Below are positions 1 to 8,909 of a stretch of DNA of 64,000 bases, one piece after another. How positions within the stretch are numbered: the first letter of the stretch is position 1; the number at the start of each line of letters is the position of its first letter. The notes beneath the pieces are model-generated. The model had not been told where the DNA came from and did no database searches. It was given only the letters and a program-made list of their open reading frames with translations. A program made the translations under genes and the position numbers. Origin of the DNA: Acholeplasmataceae bacterium UBA6150 (GTDB lineage Bacteria > Bacillota_I > Bacilli_A > Acholeplasmatales > UBA5453); the NCBI GenBank assembly GCA_002423145.1, contig DIUU01000014.1, positions 62,001 through 126,000 of the forward strand, in the 5' to 3' direction.

Positions 1-471
1 CGCCATATTTTTAGAAGCAATCGTTAATAGCGTCAATTTACGACGAATGACTTCTTCTGCATGGCTTGGACCTGTGAGTACAGCAAATCCGGCAAGATGG
101 TCATTTGAAATGACTTCTTCGACGATTTCTGAAACACGTTTTGAAGTGTCCGGTTCAATCCCTTTGGACACGTTAATGAAGTATTTTGGTGATTTCAATG
201 CACTGTTGATGGTATTCAATAGGCTTCTCATCACTTTGGTTGGAACGGCTAGGACTAAATAATCTGAAAAAGCCAAAGCTTCTTGAAGATCATTGGTTGC
301 TAGCAGTGTTTGTGGTAAGGGTAAATCAAAAAAGGGATGCACATGTTTTTGATTGATGGTCAAAACGAATTGTTCATTGATATCATAAATGACGACTTCA
401 TTGCCGTTGTCGACTAAGAGTTGTCCGAGTGTCGCTCCCCAAGCGCCACCGCCGATGATCGATAATTTCAT
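1..471 (-). CDS. gpsA: NAD(P)-dependent glycerol-3-phosphate dehydrogenase, N-terminal part
   Basis: This enzyme reduces dihydroxyacetone phosphate to sn-glycerol-3-phosphate, the backbone for phospholipids. The 157 residues present begin MKLSIIGGGAWGATLGQLL, which carries the glycine-rich dinucleotide-binding loop and the GxWG of GpsA. About residue 140 comes the family motif GPSHAEEV. The C-terminal half lies beyond the left edge of the window. Its ATG overlaps the TGA of der as ATGA, so the two are probably translationally coupled. The order cmk, S1 protein, der, gpsA is the same as in Bacillus subtilis. Identification is secure; only completeness is unknown. Confidence 0.93.
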   Translation of the reverse strand, partial: MKLSIIGGGAWGATLGQLLVDNGNEVVIYDINEQFVLTINQKHVHPFFDLPLPQTLLATNDLQEALAFSDYLVLAVPTKVMRSLLNTINSALKSPKYFINVSKGIEPDTSKRVSEIVEEVISNDHLAGFAVLTGPSHAEEVIRRKLTLLTIASKNMA

Positions 472-1781
472 TCTTGTTCCTTCTTTCTCAATATTAGTTT
501 AAGTGGAGACCCAGTAAAATCAAAGGCTTTTCTAAATTGGTTCTCTAAATATCGTAAATAAGAGAAATGTACATAGCTCGGGTCATTGACAAATATAACG
601 AACGTTGGTGGTTTTGTAGACACCTGTGTCATATATGAGAACTTTGCTTTACCTTGATTAAACTGTGCTGGTGGATTCATTGCAACGCTATCCAGTAATA
701 TGTCATTCATGACAGACGTTGGAATGCGTCTGTTATAGGATTCATACGCTTTATTGATGGCAGGAAACAACGTATCGATACGTTTGTTTTCTTTAGCTGA
801 AACGAAACAGACTTCTGTGTAACTTAAAAATTTAAAGTTATCATACATCTCTTGTTTCATATTACCCATGGTTTTTTCGTCTTTTTTAACAATATCCCAT
901 TTATTTACAACAACTACAGATGCTTTATGATAGTCCTGAATGTACCCTGCAACGTGTAAATCTTGTGCGATGATATCTCTTGTACCATCGACAACAATCA
1001 ATGCAATGTCACAGCGTTCAATGGCTTGAAGCGCTCTTAAAACACTGTATTTCTCAGTGTTTTCATAGACTTGACCACGTTTACGTATACCTGCTGTGTC
1101 GATGATGACATACTCAACATCGTCTTTTTTAAATGGGGTATCAATGGCGTCACGGGTTGTCCCTGCAATTTCAGAAACGATGACACGTTCTTGACCCAAA
1201 ATGGCGTTGGTTAAACTCGATTTACCGACATTAGGGTACCCAATCACAGCGATTTTAATCGCGTCCGGATGTTCGTCATCAGCAAAATCTTCTGGCATCG
1301 ATTGAATGATGGCATCCATCAATTCACCAATACCAATCCCGTGGTTGGCGGACACTGCGATAGGGTCTCCAAAACCTAAGGAATAAAATTCATAAATACT
1401 TTGTTTTAATTCAACATTATCGACTTTATTTACAACAACAATGACTTTTTTATCCGTTGGATATAGTCTTTTTGCGATAAATAAATCGTCATCGGTTAAC
1501 CCGCTTCTAGAATCAACAACAAACACAATCAAATCAGCCTCTTGAATAGCGACGTCTGCTTGTTGTTTAATTTGTTCTAAAAAAGGGGCATCGCTAATTT
1601 CGATGCCCCCGGTATCAATTACCGCGAAACTTTTGGTTAACCACTCAGTCTTAGCATAGATTCGATCTCTCGTTACGCCAGGTACGTCATCGGTAATCGA
1701 CAGTCTCGATCCAATCATACGATTGAATAGGCTGGATTTCCCTACGTTGGGACGCCCCACGATTGCTACTTTAAATGGCAT
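468..1781 (-). CDS. der: Ribosome biogenesis GTPase Der (EngA)
   Basis: Der is a double-GTPase needed for maturation of the 50S ribosomal subunit. The 437-residue protein has two tandem G domains. The first has GRPNVGKSS near residue 9, DTGG and NKVD. The second has GYPNVGKSS near residue 181, DTAGIRKRG and NKWD. A C-terminal KH-like domain of about 85 residues follows. Length is normal for the family. It lies between the S1-domain gene (15-base gap) and gpsA (ATGA overlap) and is presumably transcribed from the cmk promoter. Confidence 0.97.
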   Translation of the reverse strand: MPFKVAIVGRPNVGKSSLFNRMIGSRLSITDDVPGVTRDRIYAKTEWLTKSFAVIDTGGIEISDAPFLEQIKQQADVAIQEADLIVFVVDSRSGLTDDDLFIAKRLYPTDKKVIVVVNKVDNVELKQSIYEFYSLGFGDPIAVSANHGIGIGELMDAIIQSMPEDFADDEHPDAIKIAVIGYPNVGKSSLTNAILGQERVIVSEIAGTTRDAIDTPFKKDDVEYVIIDTAGIRKRGQVYENTEKYSVLRALQAIERCDIALIVVDGTRDIIAQDLHVAGYIQDYHKASVVVVNKWDIVKKDEKTMGNMKQEMYDNFKFLSYTEVCFVSAKENKRIDTLFPAINKAYESYNRRIPTSVMNDILLDSVAMNPPAQFNQGKAKFSYMTQVSTKPPTFVIFVNDPSYVHFSYLRYLENQFRKAFDFTGSPLKLILRKKEQE

Positions 1782-1796
1782 TAACCATCACCTCGT

Positions 1797-3215
1797 TTAT
1801 TTTTTCTTTTGGTCTTTCAATAGATTACCAAATAAGTCGCCAAGGGTAGTTGTTGTTTCTTCTTGATTTAAGTATGGGGCATACTCACTACGCATGGTGT
1901 CTTCTTTGACTTGTCTTATAGATAATTTAAGATGCCATTCTTTTGGATTGACTTCAAGCACTCTCGCAACGACTTCATCTCCAACAGCATATAGATCTTC
2001 AATTTTATTTACTCTTTCAGTAGATAGTTCAGAGACTGGTACAAATCCAGTGACCCCTTTGGCTTCTACGTTGATACCTTTATCAGATACAATTTCCAAT
2101 ACCTTAACACTGACATCTTCAAAACGCTTGAAGGAAACATTTCTCCAAGGGTTATCGATCATCGCTTTTTTAGAAAGGCTGATCTTCTTTTGTTTTACAT
2201 CGATGGATAAAATCGCAACTTCAACACTGTCGCCAATTTTAACAAAGTTAGCAAAATTATCATTAGGATTCCAAGAGTATTCAGATGCATGCAATAAACC
2301 TCTGACGCCTTCTTCAAATTCTAGAATCAATCCAAATGGTAACTTTTGAACTACGGCACCTGTGATATTCGAACCCTTTTTGTGGGTATCAGCGAATGCT
2401 TCAAATGGGGTAGGTAACAATGCTTTGTGTGATAAATCTAAACGCATGCCTTCTTTTTTGATGATCTTAACTTCAATTTCTTGACCTACTTTGAGTGCTT
2501 CTGCAATATTCTCAATGCGGTTGTGTGAAATTTGGCTAATGCGCAGTAAACCAGCCACGTGTTGGAATCTCACTGTAGCTGCGTGAGGGTCTAATCTTTC
2601 GATAACACCCTTCAATACATCACCTGTCTTGATGGTGTCAATTTCTTCTTTACGTTGTTGTTGTCTCATGTCTAGCTCAGTTTGACGTTTCGCTTCAAAG
2701 ATTTGCTTTCTAGATGCGATCAAACGTGGGCGGTTACCGCCTTTAACTTCAATCAAATGCACTTCTAGAGATTGTCCCTTTAAAGTTTCTTTTTGTTCAA
2801 CCAATTCACGGTCTAATAAACCAAACGGTAAAAATATATCAAAACCAGCGAACTTTAAATGAAGACCTTTGTCGTCAACCTTCGTTATCTTAGTAATAAT
2901 GGAGCGGTTTTCTTTATAAGCCACTTCAATTTCTTCGAACGCTTCCTCTTTTATTAACGGTAGTCTGTTTAAAAGAATATAAGATGGTTCGTCATTGATT
3001 TTGCTGACAATAGCTTTGACGACATCCCCTTCTTTAACAACGCCTAAAAACGAGGTAATGTTCTTACCAAAATATTCGACAAACATTCTTGCTTCTGCGT
3101 GGTTTTGTAGGGTTAAATAAATACATTTTTCTTCAACCTTAAAAACGACCCCTTCAACTTTGTCTCTTACTCTGACTGAATCTAGATTAACGTCCTTCAT
3201 TTGTAGTTCTTCCAT
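1797..3215 (-). CDS. S1-domain RNA-binding protein (RpsA/YpfD-like)
   Basis: This 472-residue protein is built of about five S1-type OB folds in tandem, each about 75-90 residues. The last three are the most typical, with patterns such as GLLRISQIS, GLLHASEYS and GFVPVSEL. B. subtilis YpfD, in the same position after cmk, has fewer repeats, so this one is longer. The family binds RNA and the ribosome. Whether it acts as a true ribosomal S1 here cannot be told. The start at 3215 is chosen because AAGGAG lies 7 bases upstream; this start is inside the 3' end of cmk, giving a 29-base overlap. The C-terminus is a short charged tail ending in lysines. Confidence 0.88.
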   Translation of the reverse strand: MEELQMKDVNLDSVRVRDKVEGVVFKVEEKCIYLTLQNHAEARMFVEYFGKNITSFLGVVKEGDVVKAIVSKINDEPSYILLNRLPLIKEEAFEEIEVAYKENRSIITKITKVDDKGLHLKFAGFDIFLPFGLLDRELVEQKETLKGQSLEVHLIEVKGGNRPRLIASRKQIFEAKRQTELDMRQQQRKEEIDTIKTGDVLKGVIERLDPHAATVRFQHVAGLLRISQISHNRIENIAEALKVGQEIEVKIIKKEGMRLDLSHKALLPTPFEAFADTHKKGSNITGAVVQKLPFGLILEFEEGVRGLLHASEYSWNPNDNFANFVKIGDSVEVAILSIDVKQKKISLSKKAMIDNPWRNVSFKRFEDVSVKVLEIVSDKGINVEAKGVTGFVPVSELSTERVNKIEDLYAVGDEVVARVLEVNPKEWHLKLSIRQVKEDTMRSEYAPYLNQEETTTTLGDLFGNLLKDQKKK

Positions 3216-3873
3216 GGTATTTCTCCTTTTTCAATATCTCTTCTGTGATACGCTTTGTAGTATCCTCAATCGAATAATGTGTCGTATCAATCACTATGGC
3301 ATCGGGTGGACAAATCAGTGGGGATTCCTTTCGTGTAGAATCCTTATGGTCGCGTTCTAGAATTTCATTTTCTAGCGCATCCAATTCCTGTTTTATACCC
3401 AGTACTTCCTTCTCTTTTTGACGGCGTTTAGCCCGTTCCTTGACATTGGCAGTTAAGAATATTTTCAAATCCGCATCTGGCAATACAACAGACCCAATAT
3501 CTCTACCATCCATGATGACATTGATATTTTCTGCAGCTTCTTTTTGAATTTGAACCAAGATCTTTCTTACATAGGGAAATGAGGAAACTTTAGATACATT
3601 ACGTGTAACTGCATCCGAACGAATTTTATCCGTTACATCGCTGTCATTCACATAAATACGGTTTTTCTCATATCTCACTTTTAAATCTTGCATGAATACA
3701 TAGCCTGATTCATCGTTTAAATCGATATTTTTTTGAAGCGCTATGTAGGTAATCGCTCGGTACATCGCACCGGTGTCGATATGTGTTAAATTTAATTGTT
3801 CAGCAATGCGCTTGCTGATGGTCGATTTTCCGCTTCCAGCAGGTCCATCTATTGCGACTTTAAATCCCGGCAT
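3187..3873 (-). CDS. cmk: Cytidylate kinase
   Basis: Phosphorylates CMP and dCMP for nucleotide recycling. The P-loop GPAGSGKST is near residue 10, followed by DTGAMYRA and the MDGRDIGSVVLPDA segment typical of Cmk. Length from the chosen start is 228 residues, normal for the family. An in-frame GTG lies 15 bases further upstream, but the ATG at 3873 has GGAGG six bases before it and gives the usual N-terminus MPGFKVAIDGPAG. It is the first gene of the run cmk, S1 protein, der, gpsA, with a promoter at 3895. Confidence 0.96.
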   Translation of the reverse strand: MPGFKVAIDGPAGSGKSTISKRIAEQLNLTHIDTGAMYRAITYIALQKNIDLNDESGYVFMQDLKVRYEKNRIYVNDSDVTDKIRSDAVTRNVSKVSSFPYVRKILVQIQKEAAENINVIMDGRDIGSVVLPDADLKIFLTANVKERAKRRQKEKEVLGIKQELDALENEILERDHKDSTRKESPLICPPDAIVIDTTHYSIEDTTKRITEEILKKEKYHGRTTNEGR

Positions 3874-3891
3874 GATTAACCTCCACACCCC

Positions 3892-3903
3892 TTAATTATA
3901 CCA
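3892..3903 (-). promoter_or_regulatory. Extended -10 promoter for cmk operon
   Basis: On the minus strand TGGTATAAT lies about 20 bases upstream of the cmk start. The -10 hexamer is at 3895-3900. No strong -35 is seen, as expected for an extended -10 promoter. Confidence 0.6.
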
Positions 3904-3929
3904 CTGTAACGTGATAATTTCCATATTTA

Positions 3930-4658
3930 TTAGATTTTTTTGATATCTCCATACAACTTTTTAACCTCATGGATTTTGAGTGCGCGATATGAACCACGCT
4001 CTACACCATCCAGTGTTAAAAAAGAGTACCCAACGCGTGTTAAGTTTTTGACTGGATAACCGACCATTTCCATCATCTTTCTAACTTGTTGATTTTTGCC
4101 TTCAGCGATGATAATTTCTACAAGCGTCGAGTTATTTTTTGTATCGTATTCAGCCGCTTTAACCTTGGCAGGTTTAGTCACGTAATTATCAATTTTAATT
4201 CCTTCTTTAAGCGTCTTAATGGCCGCTTTTGTAAGCATGCCATCCACCCTTGCAAGATAGGTTTTTGGTACTTCATACTCTGGTCTAGTTAAATAATAGG
4301 CTAAATCGCCATCGTTGGTAAATAGAAGGAGTCCAGCAGTATCGTAATCCAATCTACCGACTGGAAAAATCCGTTGTGATTTGTCTACTTCATCGAATAG
4401 ACTCATGACAGTGCGGCGCTTTAAATCGTCTTTAACGGTCGTAACATACCCCGTTGGCTTATTTAGTAAGTAATAGACATGTTCTTCTTTTTCAATCAAT
4501 TTATCGTCAACGGTAACTTGATCTTCTTTTTTCACTGAAAAACCGGGTTGTTTGACAACCACGTTGTTGACCTTAACTCTACCAGCCTCAATGATTTCGA
4601 CAGCGCCACGTCTTGAAGCGACGCCTGCTTCTGCCAATCTTTTTTGTAATCGTATCAT
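3930..4658 (-). CDS. rluB: 23S rRNA pseudouridine synthase, RluB/RsuA family
   Basis: Makes pseudouridine in rRNA. The N-terminal S4 RNA-binding domain (MIRLQKRLAEAGVASRR onward, about 60 residues) is followed by the RsuA-type catalytic domain. The catalytic motif is GRLDYDTAGLLLFTNDG, in which the aspartate of RLDYDT is the nucleophile. Later motifs EGKNQQVRKM and RVGY are typical. The 242-residue length is normal. The ATG at 4658 is preferred over a GTG 15 bases upstream because GAGGG stands 8 bases before it. RluB against other RsuA-type enzymes is assigned by length and general resemblance only. Confidence 0.9.
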   Translation of the reverse strand: MIRLQKRLAEAGVASRRGAVEIIEAGRVKVNNVVVKQPGFSVKKEDQVTVDDKLIEKEEHVYYLLNKPTGYVTTVKDDLKRRTVMSLFDEVDKSQRIFPVGRLDYDTAGLLLFTNDGDLAYYLTRPEYEVPKTYLARVDGMLTKAAIKTLKEGIKIDNYVTKPAKVKAAEYDTKNNSTLVEIIIAEGKNQQVRKMMEMVGYPVKNLTRVGYSFLTLDGVERGSYRALKIHEVKKLYGDIKKI

Positions 4659-4683
4659 ATTATTTACCCTCACTTCATTCTAA

Positions 4684-4692
4684 ATTATACCA
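4684..4692 (-). promoter_or_regulatory. Extended -10 promoter for rluB
   Basis: TGGTATAAT on the minus strand, with the -10 at 4684-4689, about 25 bases before the rluB start. The upstream -35 region is poor. Confidence 0.55.
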
Positions 4693-4762
4693 TCAACTGG
4701 ATGGGATATTCATTTGAAAATATGAAAAAATCCTATTTCTTTTAAAATCTTTTTATACAAAG

Positions 4763-4790
4763 AAAAAAGGGCGTCAATAAACCCCTTTTC
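4763..4790 (-). terminator. Rho-independent terminator after efp
   Basis: Reading the minus strand, AAAAGGG pairs with CCCTTTT around an 11-base loop and is followed by a T-rich tract. It lies directly after the efp stop codon. Confidence 0.65.
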
Positions 4791-4795
4791 ATTTC

Positions 4796-5359
4796 TTATT
4801 TTTCGCGAGAAACATAAGACCCGTCAGCTGTGCTTACGATGATTCTTTCGCCTTCTTCAATGAACATCGGTACTTTGGTTTGAATGCCTGTTTCAAGTAT
4901 CGCGTCTTTCATTGCAGAAGTTTTGGTATCACCCTTAACCGCATTCATGGTTTCTTTGACAGCCAATGTCACTTTATCTGGAAGATTGATACCAAGAATT
5001 TCAACATCGTTATATGATAACACTTCAACAGTCATGCCATCGATGATGAATCTAGCTTCGTTTTTAATTTGATCATGTGGAATCTCCACTTGTTCGTAGT
5101 TATCCATATTCATAAATACGTGCATGCCATCTGCATTGTATAAGTATTGCATAGCAATCTTATCAATTTGTGCTCTCTCAAACTTTTCTTGTGCGTTGAA
5201 AGCCATTTCTGTGATCGAACCTGTTCTTAAATTTCTAACCTTGGTACGAACGAATGCCATAGAGTTTGCCGATTTTACGTGCATGAATTCCATAACTGAA
5301 TAGATGTTACCTTTGTAGCCAATGGTAAGACCCGTTTTAAAATCACTGGTTGTATACAT
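4796..5359 (-). CDS. efp: Translation elongation factor P
   Basis: EF-P binds between the P and E sites and relieves ribosome stalling at polyproline. The 187-residue protein has the usual three-domain length. Domain I begins MYTTSDFKTGLTIGY and carries the tip loop HVKSANSMAFVRTKVRNL. Here the position normally holding lysine or arginine in bacterial EF-P reads K-S-A-N-S-M. The C-terminal OB domain ends with the EGERIIVSTADGSYVSR signature. A near-perfect AGGAGGT stands six bases before the ATG. It has its own promoter and terminator, although aroQ lies immediately upstream as in B. subtilis. Confidence 0.96.
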   Translation of the reverse strand: MYTTSDFKTGLTIGYKGNIYSVMEFMHVKSANSMAFVRTKVRNLRTGSITEMAFNAQEKFERAQIDKIAMQYLYNADGMHVFMNMDNYEQVEIPHDQIKNEARFIIDGMTVEVLSYNDVEILGINLPDKVTLAVKETMNAVKGDTKTSAMKDAILETGIQTKVPMFIEEGERIIVSTADGSYVSREK

Positions 5360-5387
5360 GTCTTTACCTCCTAAAAAATCCTTTTAT

Positions 5388-5415
5388 ATTATATCATAAC
5401 TTGGCTTATTGTAAA
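5388..5415 (-). promoter_or_regulatory. Promoter for efp
   Basis: TTTACA (5410-5415), a 16-base spacer, and TATAAT (5388-5393) on the minus strand. The -35 lies in the 3' end of aroQ. Confidence 0.7.
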
Positions 5416-5831
5416 TGTTTTTCGATTAATTCTTTTACAGCCAAGACATAACTTTGTTCTTTTTGGCCAATGACATAGACATCGGCTAATGGTTTTAAAA
5501 TATCAAATCGTCTAAAGTATTCTCTGGTTTCAATATCACTGAGATGAACCACTGCTTTTTTACACAAAACCAATTCAAATGCGTCTCTTAATGACACAGA
5601 ATGGTGGGTCAATCCCCCTGGATTGATGACAACACAGTCATAGTCCTCGGTGTTTTGTAAAAGGTCAATCAAAGCACCCTCATGATTGGATTGAAAAAAT
5701 GTAAAGTCAACTTCTGGGTAAGTATCTGATAACAGTTGATTGATATCGAGCATTGTCAATGTGCCATAAAGCGATTGGTTTCGTTTGCCAAGCATATTTA
5801 AATTGGGTCCATGGACGACTAAACATTTCAT
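5406..5831 (-). CDS. aroQ: 3-dehydroquinate dehydratase, type II
   Basis: Catalyses the third step of the shikimate pathway, 3-dehydroquinate to 3-dehydroshikimate. At 141 residues it matches the small dodecameric type II enzymes. It starts MKCLVVHGPNLNMLGKR, with the family's GPNLN motif, and the active-site tyrosine lies in SLYG. NPGGLTHHSVSLRDA and VVHLSDIETREYFRR are the other conserved blocks; the first histidine pair contains the catalytic one. Its ATG overlaps the TGA of aroK (ATGA), so the two pathway genes are coupled. Confidence 0.95.
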   Translation of the reverse strand: MKCLVVHGPNLNMLGKRNQSLYGTLTMLDINQLLSDTYPEVDFTFFQSNHEGALIDLLQNTEDYDCVVINPGGLTHHSVSLRDAFELVLCKKAVVHLSDIETREYFRRFDILKPLADVYVIGQKEQSYVLAVKELIEKHLQ

Positions 5832-6319
5832 AGGTTAAATTTCTCCTTTAATAATTGTCTTAATTTTTGGGTAGTTTGTTCCACATTGCCATCATTCGAT
5901 ACGATTACATCTGCGAAGAATACATAACTAAGCATGCGTTCTTGATAAAGCGTGTCGAGTGATTTATTTTTCAAAAGTGGTCTAGGGTAATCTTGTTCAA
6001 TCCGGTCTTCAATCAACGTGATGTCGGTATCAATATAAACCTTAATCCCATTCATCAGTGCTTTATTGGTGCGATCTTTGACAATCCCACCCCCTGTAGA
6101 AATCACCAATTGATCGCCTTCAATTTCAGCCAACGCTTTTTTCTCCTGGACTCTGAAAGTGGCTTCGCCATATTTCTCAAAAAACTCATCGATGAACATC
6201 AGTGAGTTGCGTTCTATGACGTGATCCAAATCAATGAAACGATAATTCAATTGTTTTGCTAAAGCTTTACCAATGGTAGTTTTTCCTGCACCAGGCATGC
6301 CAATTAAGTATATATTCAT
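5828..6319 (-). CDS. aroK: Shikimate kinase
   Basis: Phosphorylates shikimate using ATP, the fifth step of the shikimate pathway. The P-loop GMPGAGKTTIGK is at residues 8-19 and is followed by RFIDLDHVIE for shikimate and magnesium binding. STGGGIV and the lid arginine in DYPRPLL follow. Length of 163 residues is normal. It follows miaA with one base between stop and start and overlaps aroQ. Other shikimate genes are not in the window, except that pheA, further along, uses the pathway's product. Confidence 0.93.
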   Translation of the reverse strand: MNIYLIGMPGAGKTTIGKALAKQLNYRFIDLDHVIERNSLMFIDEFFEKYGEATFRVQEKKALAEIEGDQLVISTGGGIVKDRTNKALMNGIKVYIDTDITLIEDRIEQDYPRPLLKNKSLDTLYQERMLSYVFFADVIVSNDGNVEQTTQKLRQLLKEKFNL

Positions 6320-6320
6320 A

Positions 6321-7196
6321 TTACCTCTTATAAAATGCGGATATTTTTAAAATCGATTGTTGAAGTGCTGCTTCATAGTCACGCATATCGATGATTTCAG
6401 CATGCATTTGATTGCTGAACCAGGTTTGTTGACGTTTCGCTAAGTGTCTTGTTTTCTTTTTAATTTCATCCACAGCGTCTTCTAAAGTACATAGTCCGTC
6501 TAAATGATTATTTAACTCACGATACCCTAAAATATCAAGATTCAATCCAACTGTTTTTAATGCTTCTACTTCACTTAAGAAACCTTGATCCATCATCATA
6601 TCTACGCGACGGTTGATGCGATCGTACAATACTACTCGATCCATGGTAGCGTATAATATAAGCGCATCATAAACGGGGATGTCTTTTCTCACAAGCGCAC
6701 TTCTCTTGGTTTCTTTAGCTAAAACAAGTGCACGCAAAATGCGTCTACGGTTATTTGGGTGTAACTCTAAAGCGGTGATGGGGTCGATATCACTGAGCAA
6801 TTGGTGTAAAGCCAGATTGTCTAGGTGATCATATTGTTTTTCAGCTTCAATATCACGCTTCGGATTGTTGAATTCATAGTCAAATAATGCTGCCTTAATA
6901 TATAAGCCAGTCCCACCAACGACAAATGGAGTTTGAATGTTTTCAATATGTTCTCTGACCATCCTTTGAAATGTAGCAACATCAAAGGCTTGATCTGGAT
7001 TTAAAATATCGATCATATGATGTGGAATGCCTTGCATTTCTTCAAGTTTGATTTTCGCAGAACCAATATCTAATTTTTTATAGACTTGTACAGAATCGCC
7101 AGAAATAATCTCTGCTTTAAAGTGTTTAGCTAAATCAATGGATAATTTGGTTTTACCAACGGCGGTTGGTCCACAAATAACGATAACTTTTTTCAT
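6321..7196 (-). CDS. miaA: tRNA dimethylallyltransferase
   Basis: Adds a dimethylallyl group to A37 of tRNAs that read codons starting with U; MiaB, encoded at 13.7-15.2 kb, can then methylthiolate this base. The P-loop is GPTAVGKTKLS at residues 8-18. GDSVQVYKKLDIGSAK and PHHMIDILNP follow as the family's substrate-binding blocks. At 291 residues it is slightly short but complete. The start overlaps the mutL stop by 4 bases, and the order mutS, mutL, miaA is that of Bacilli. Confidence 0.96.
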   Translation of the reverse strand: MKKVIVICGPTAVGKTKLSIDLAKHFKAEIISGDSVQVYKKLDIGSAKIKLEEMQGIPHHMIDILNPDQAFDVATFQRMVREHIENIQTPFVVGGTGLYIKAALFDYEFNNPKRDIEAEKQYDHLDNLALHQLLSDIDPITALELHPNNRRRILRALVLAKETKRSALVRKDIPVYDALILYATMDRVVLYDRINRRVDMMMDQGFLSEVEALKTVGLNLDILGYRELNNHLDGLCTLEDAVDEIKKKTRHLAKRQQTWFSNQMHAEIIDMRDYEAALQQSILKISAFYKR

Positions 7197-8896
7197 ACGA
7201 TTCGCTTAAATAACTTCTCAATCTCGTATTGTGTAAACGAGATCACGATGGGTCTACCATGTGGACAATAATACGGATTTTCACATTGATTTAATGCGTG
7301 CATTAAATGTTCTATTTCCAAATGATTGAGTGGTTTATTCGCTTTGATGGCACCTTTACAAGCAACATCTTTTGCCAATTGATCTCTCAGTTTTTTCAAA
7401 TCTATGGCATTATACTGTCTCAATTGCTCAATTAAACCATACACCATGTAATCGATGTCTTTTTCTTCTAACCATAAAGGTAATTCTCTTAGTAGATACC
7501 CTTCTTGAAAAGGTTCAAATACCAAACCATAAGAACCAATCAACGTTTTATTTTGTTCGATGATATCCTTTTCAGTGGGTCTAAAGACATAACTGATTGG
7601 GGTAATCAATTGTTTTCTTTCTGGTTTAATGTGTCCAAGGCGTTCATAGATGGTTTCATAACGAATCCGTTCTGCGGCCGCGTGTTGGTCAATAAGGAAT
7701 AACCCCTCTGTATTTTGAAATAATAAATAAGTGCCTGCATATGAGCCAATATAGCTCATCGCGGGTATTTTTTTGGACGGTGTTTCTATGTTTACAGACT
7801 CGTTTTGGATGGGAGGTTCTTGAATATGCAATTCAAGACCACTTTGCCAAAGTTCAAATCCAGTGTACTTAACTGATTTTTCTGAATTTAACACATCCGG
7901 TATGGACTCGTTTTGGGTTTTAAATGCCGATGTTACACAACTTCTAATTAGATTCCCTACGACATATTCATTAGAAAACTTGATTTCTTTCTTTTGAGGG
8001 TGAACATTCACATCGACCAAAGAAGCATCCAAATGGATATCCACATAGGCAATTGGGTAACGTCCGACCATGAGATGGGTATGATATCCTTCAACGACAC
8101 TGTTGACCAATCCATAGTTTTGAATGGTTCTACCGTTCACTGAAATCACAACGTCATTTTTACGTGCTCGGGTGATTTGAGGACTAACCAAATAAGCTTT
8201 AATTCGAATATCATTTTGTTCCATTTGATGGATTTTCAATGACTTCGCTACTTCTTGCCCATAAATGCTGGCATAAATCTCAGCATAATCGTTTAAACCT
8301 GATGTATTTCTGATGTGTTTTAAGTCGTGTGTGACTACAAAAGCGACTTTTGGATTTGACAATATCATTTCATCGATGACTTCTAACATGTAAGCAAGTT
8401 CGGTTTGAGGGGATTTGATGTATTTTAATCTAGCTGGAACATTGTAAAAAAGTTCTCTGACTTTTACCTCTGTACCTTGATTCAAAGCAATAAAACCTTC
8501 TTGAACCAAATGCCCACCTTCATAAGTGACAAAGTACGGGTCGCTTTCTAAAGTTTTAGAAGCGATGGTCATTTTAGATACTGAAGCAATCGCTGGGATG
8601 GCTTCTCCTCTAAAACCCAAACTAACTATGTGCGCCAAATCGTATTCATTCTTAATTTTGGAGGTAGCATGTCTTAAAAAAGCCATGTGGAGGTCTTTTG
8701 GATCCATCCCTATCCCATTATCCAGAACTTTTATTTCTTCTAGTCCATGATTCTTTAAATGCACTTCGATTTTGGTAGCTTTCGCATCAATCGCGTTTTC
8801 AATCAGTTCCTTTAAAGCCGATGCAGGACGGGTAACCACTTCTCCAGCAGCAATCATGTTGGATAGTCGTTCGTCTAATTTTATGATGGTTGCCAT
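7193..8896 (-). CDS. mutL: DNA mismatch repair protein MutL (endonuclease type)
   Basis: MutL links MutS mismatch recognition to strand removal. The N-terminal GHKL ATPase has ELIENAIDA, DNGIGM and GFRGEAIPAIASV. The C-terminal half carries the nicking-endonuclease motif DQHAAAERIRYE (D about 403), which fits DQHA(X)2E(X)4E. ACKGAIKA and CPHGRP (C about 544) are the other metal-site motifs. It therefore cuts DNA itself, which fits an organism without MutH. At 567 residues it is shorter than B. subtilis MutL, probably by a reduced linker. GGAGG stands just before the ATG. It follows mutS closely. Confidence 0.97.
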   Translation of the reverse strand: MATIIKLDERLSNMIAAGEVVTRPASALKELIENAIDAKATKIEVHLKNHGLEEIKVLDNGIGMDPKDLHMAFLRHATSKIKNEYDLAHIVSLGFRGEAIPAIASVSKMTIASKTLESDPYFVTYEGGHLVQEGFIALNQGTEVKVRELFYNVPARLKYIKSPQTELAYMLEVIDEMILSNPKVAFVVTHDLKHIRNTSGLNDYAEIYASIYGQEVAKSLKIHQMEQNDIRIKAYLVSPQITRARKNDVVISVNGRTIQNYGLVNSVVEGYHTHLMVGRYPIAYVDIHLDASLVDVNVHPQKKEIKFSNEYVVGNLIRSCVTSAFKTQNESIPDVLNSEKSVKYTGFELWQSGLELHIQEPPIQNESVNIETPSKKIPAMSYIGSYAGTYLLFQNTEGLFLIDQHAAAERIRYETIYERLGHIKPERKQLITPISYVFRPTEKDIIEQNKTLIGSYGLVFEPFQEGYLLRELPLWLEEKDIDYMVYGLIEQLRQYNAIDLKKLRDQLAKDVACKGAIKANKPLNHLEIEHLMHALNQCENPYYCPHGRPIVISFTQYEIEKLFKRIV

Positions 8897-8909
8897 GAGA
8901 ATCCCTCCT

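Noticed and set aside
47..262. Open frame on the plus strand within gpsA
   Set aside because: It lies opposite the conserved gpsA coding sequence, has no ribosome-binding site and no recognisable domain.
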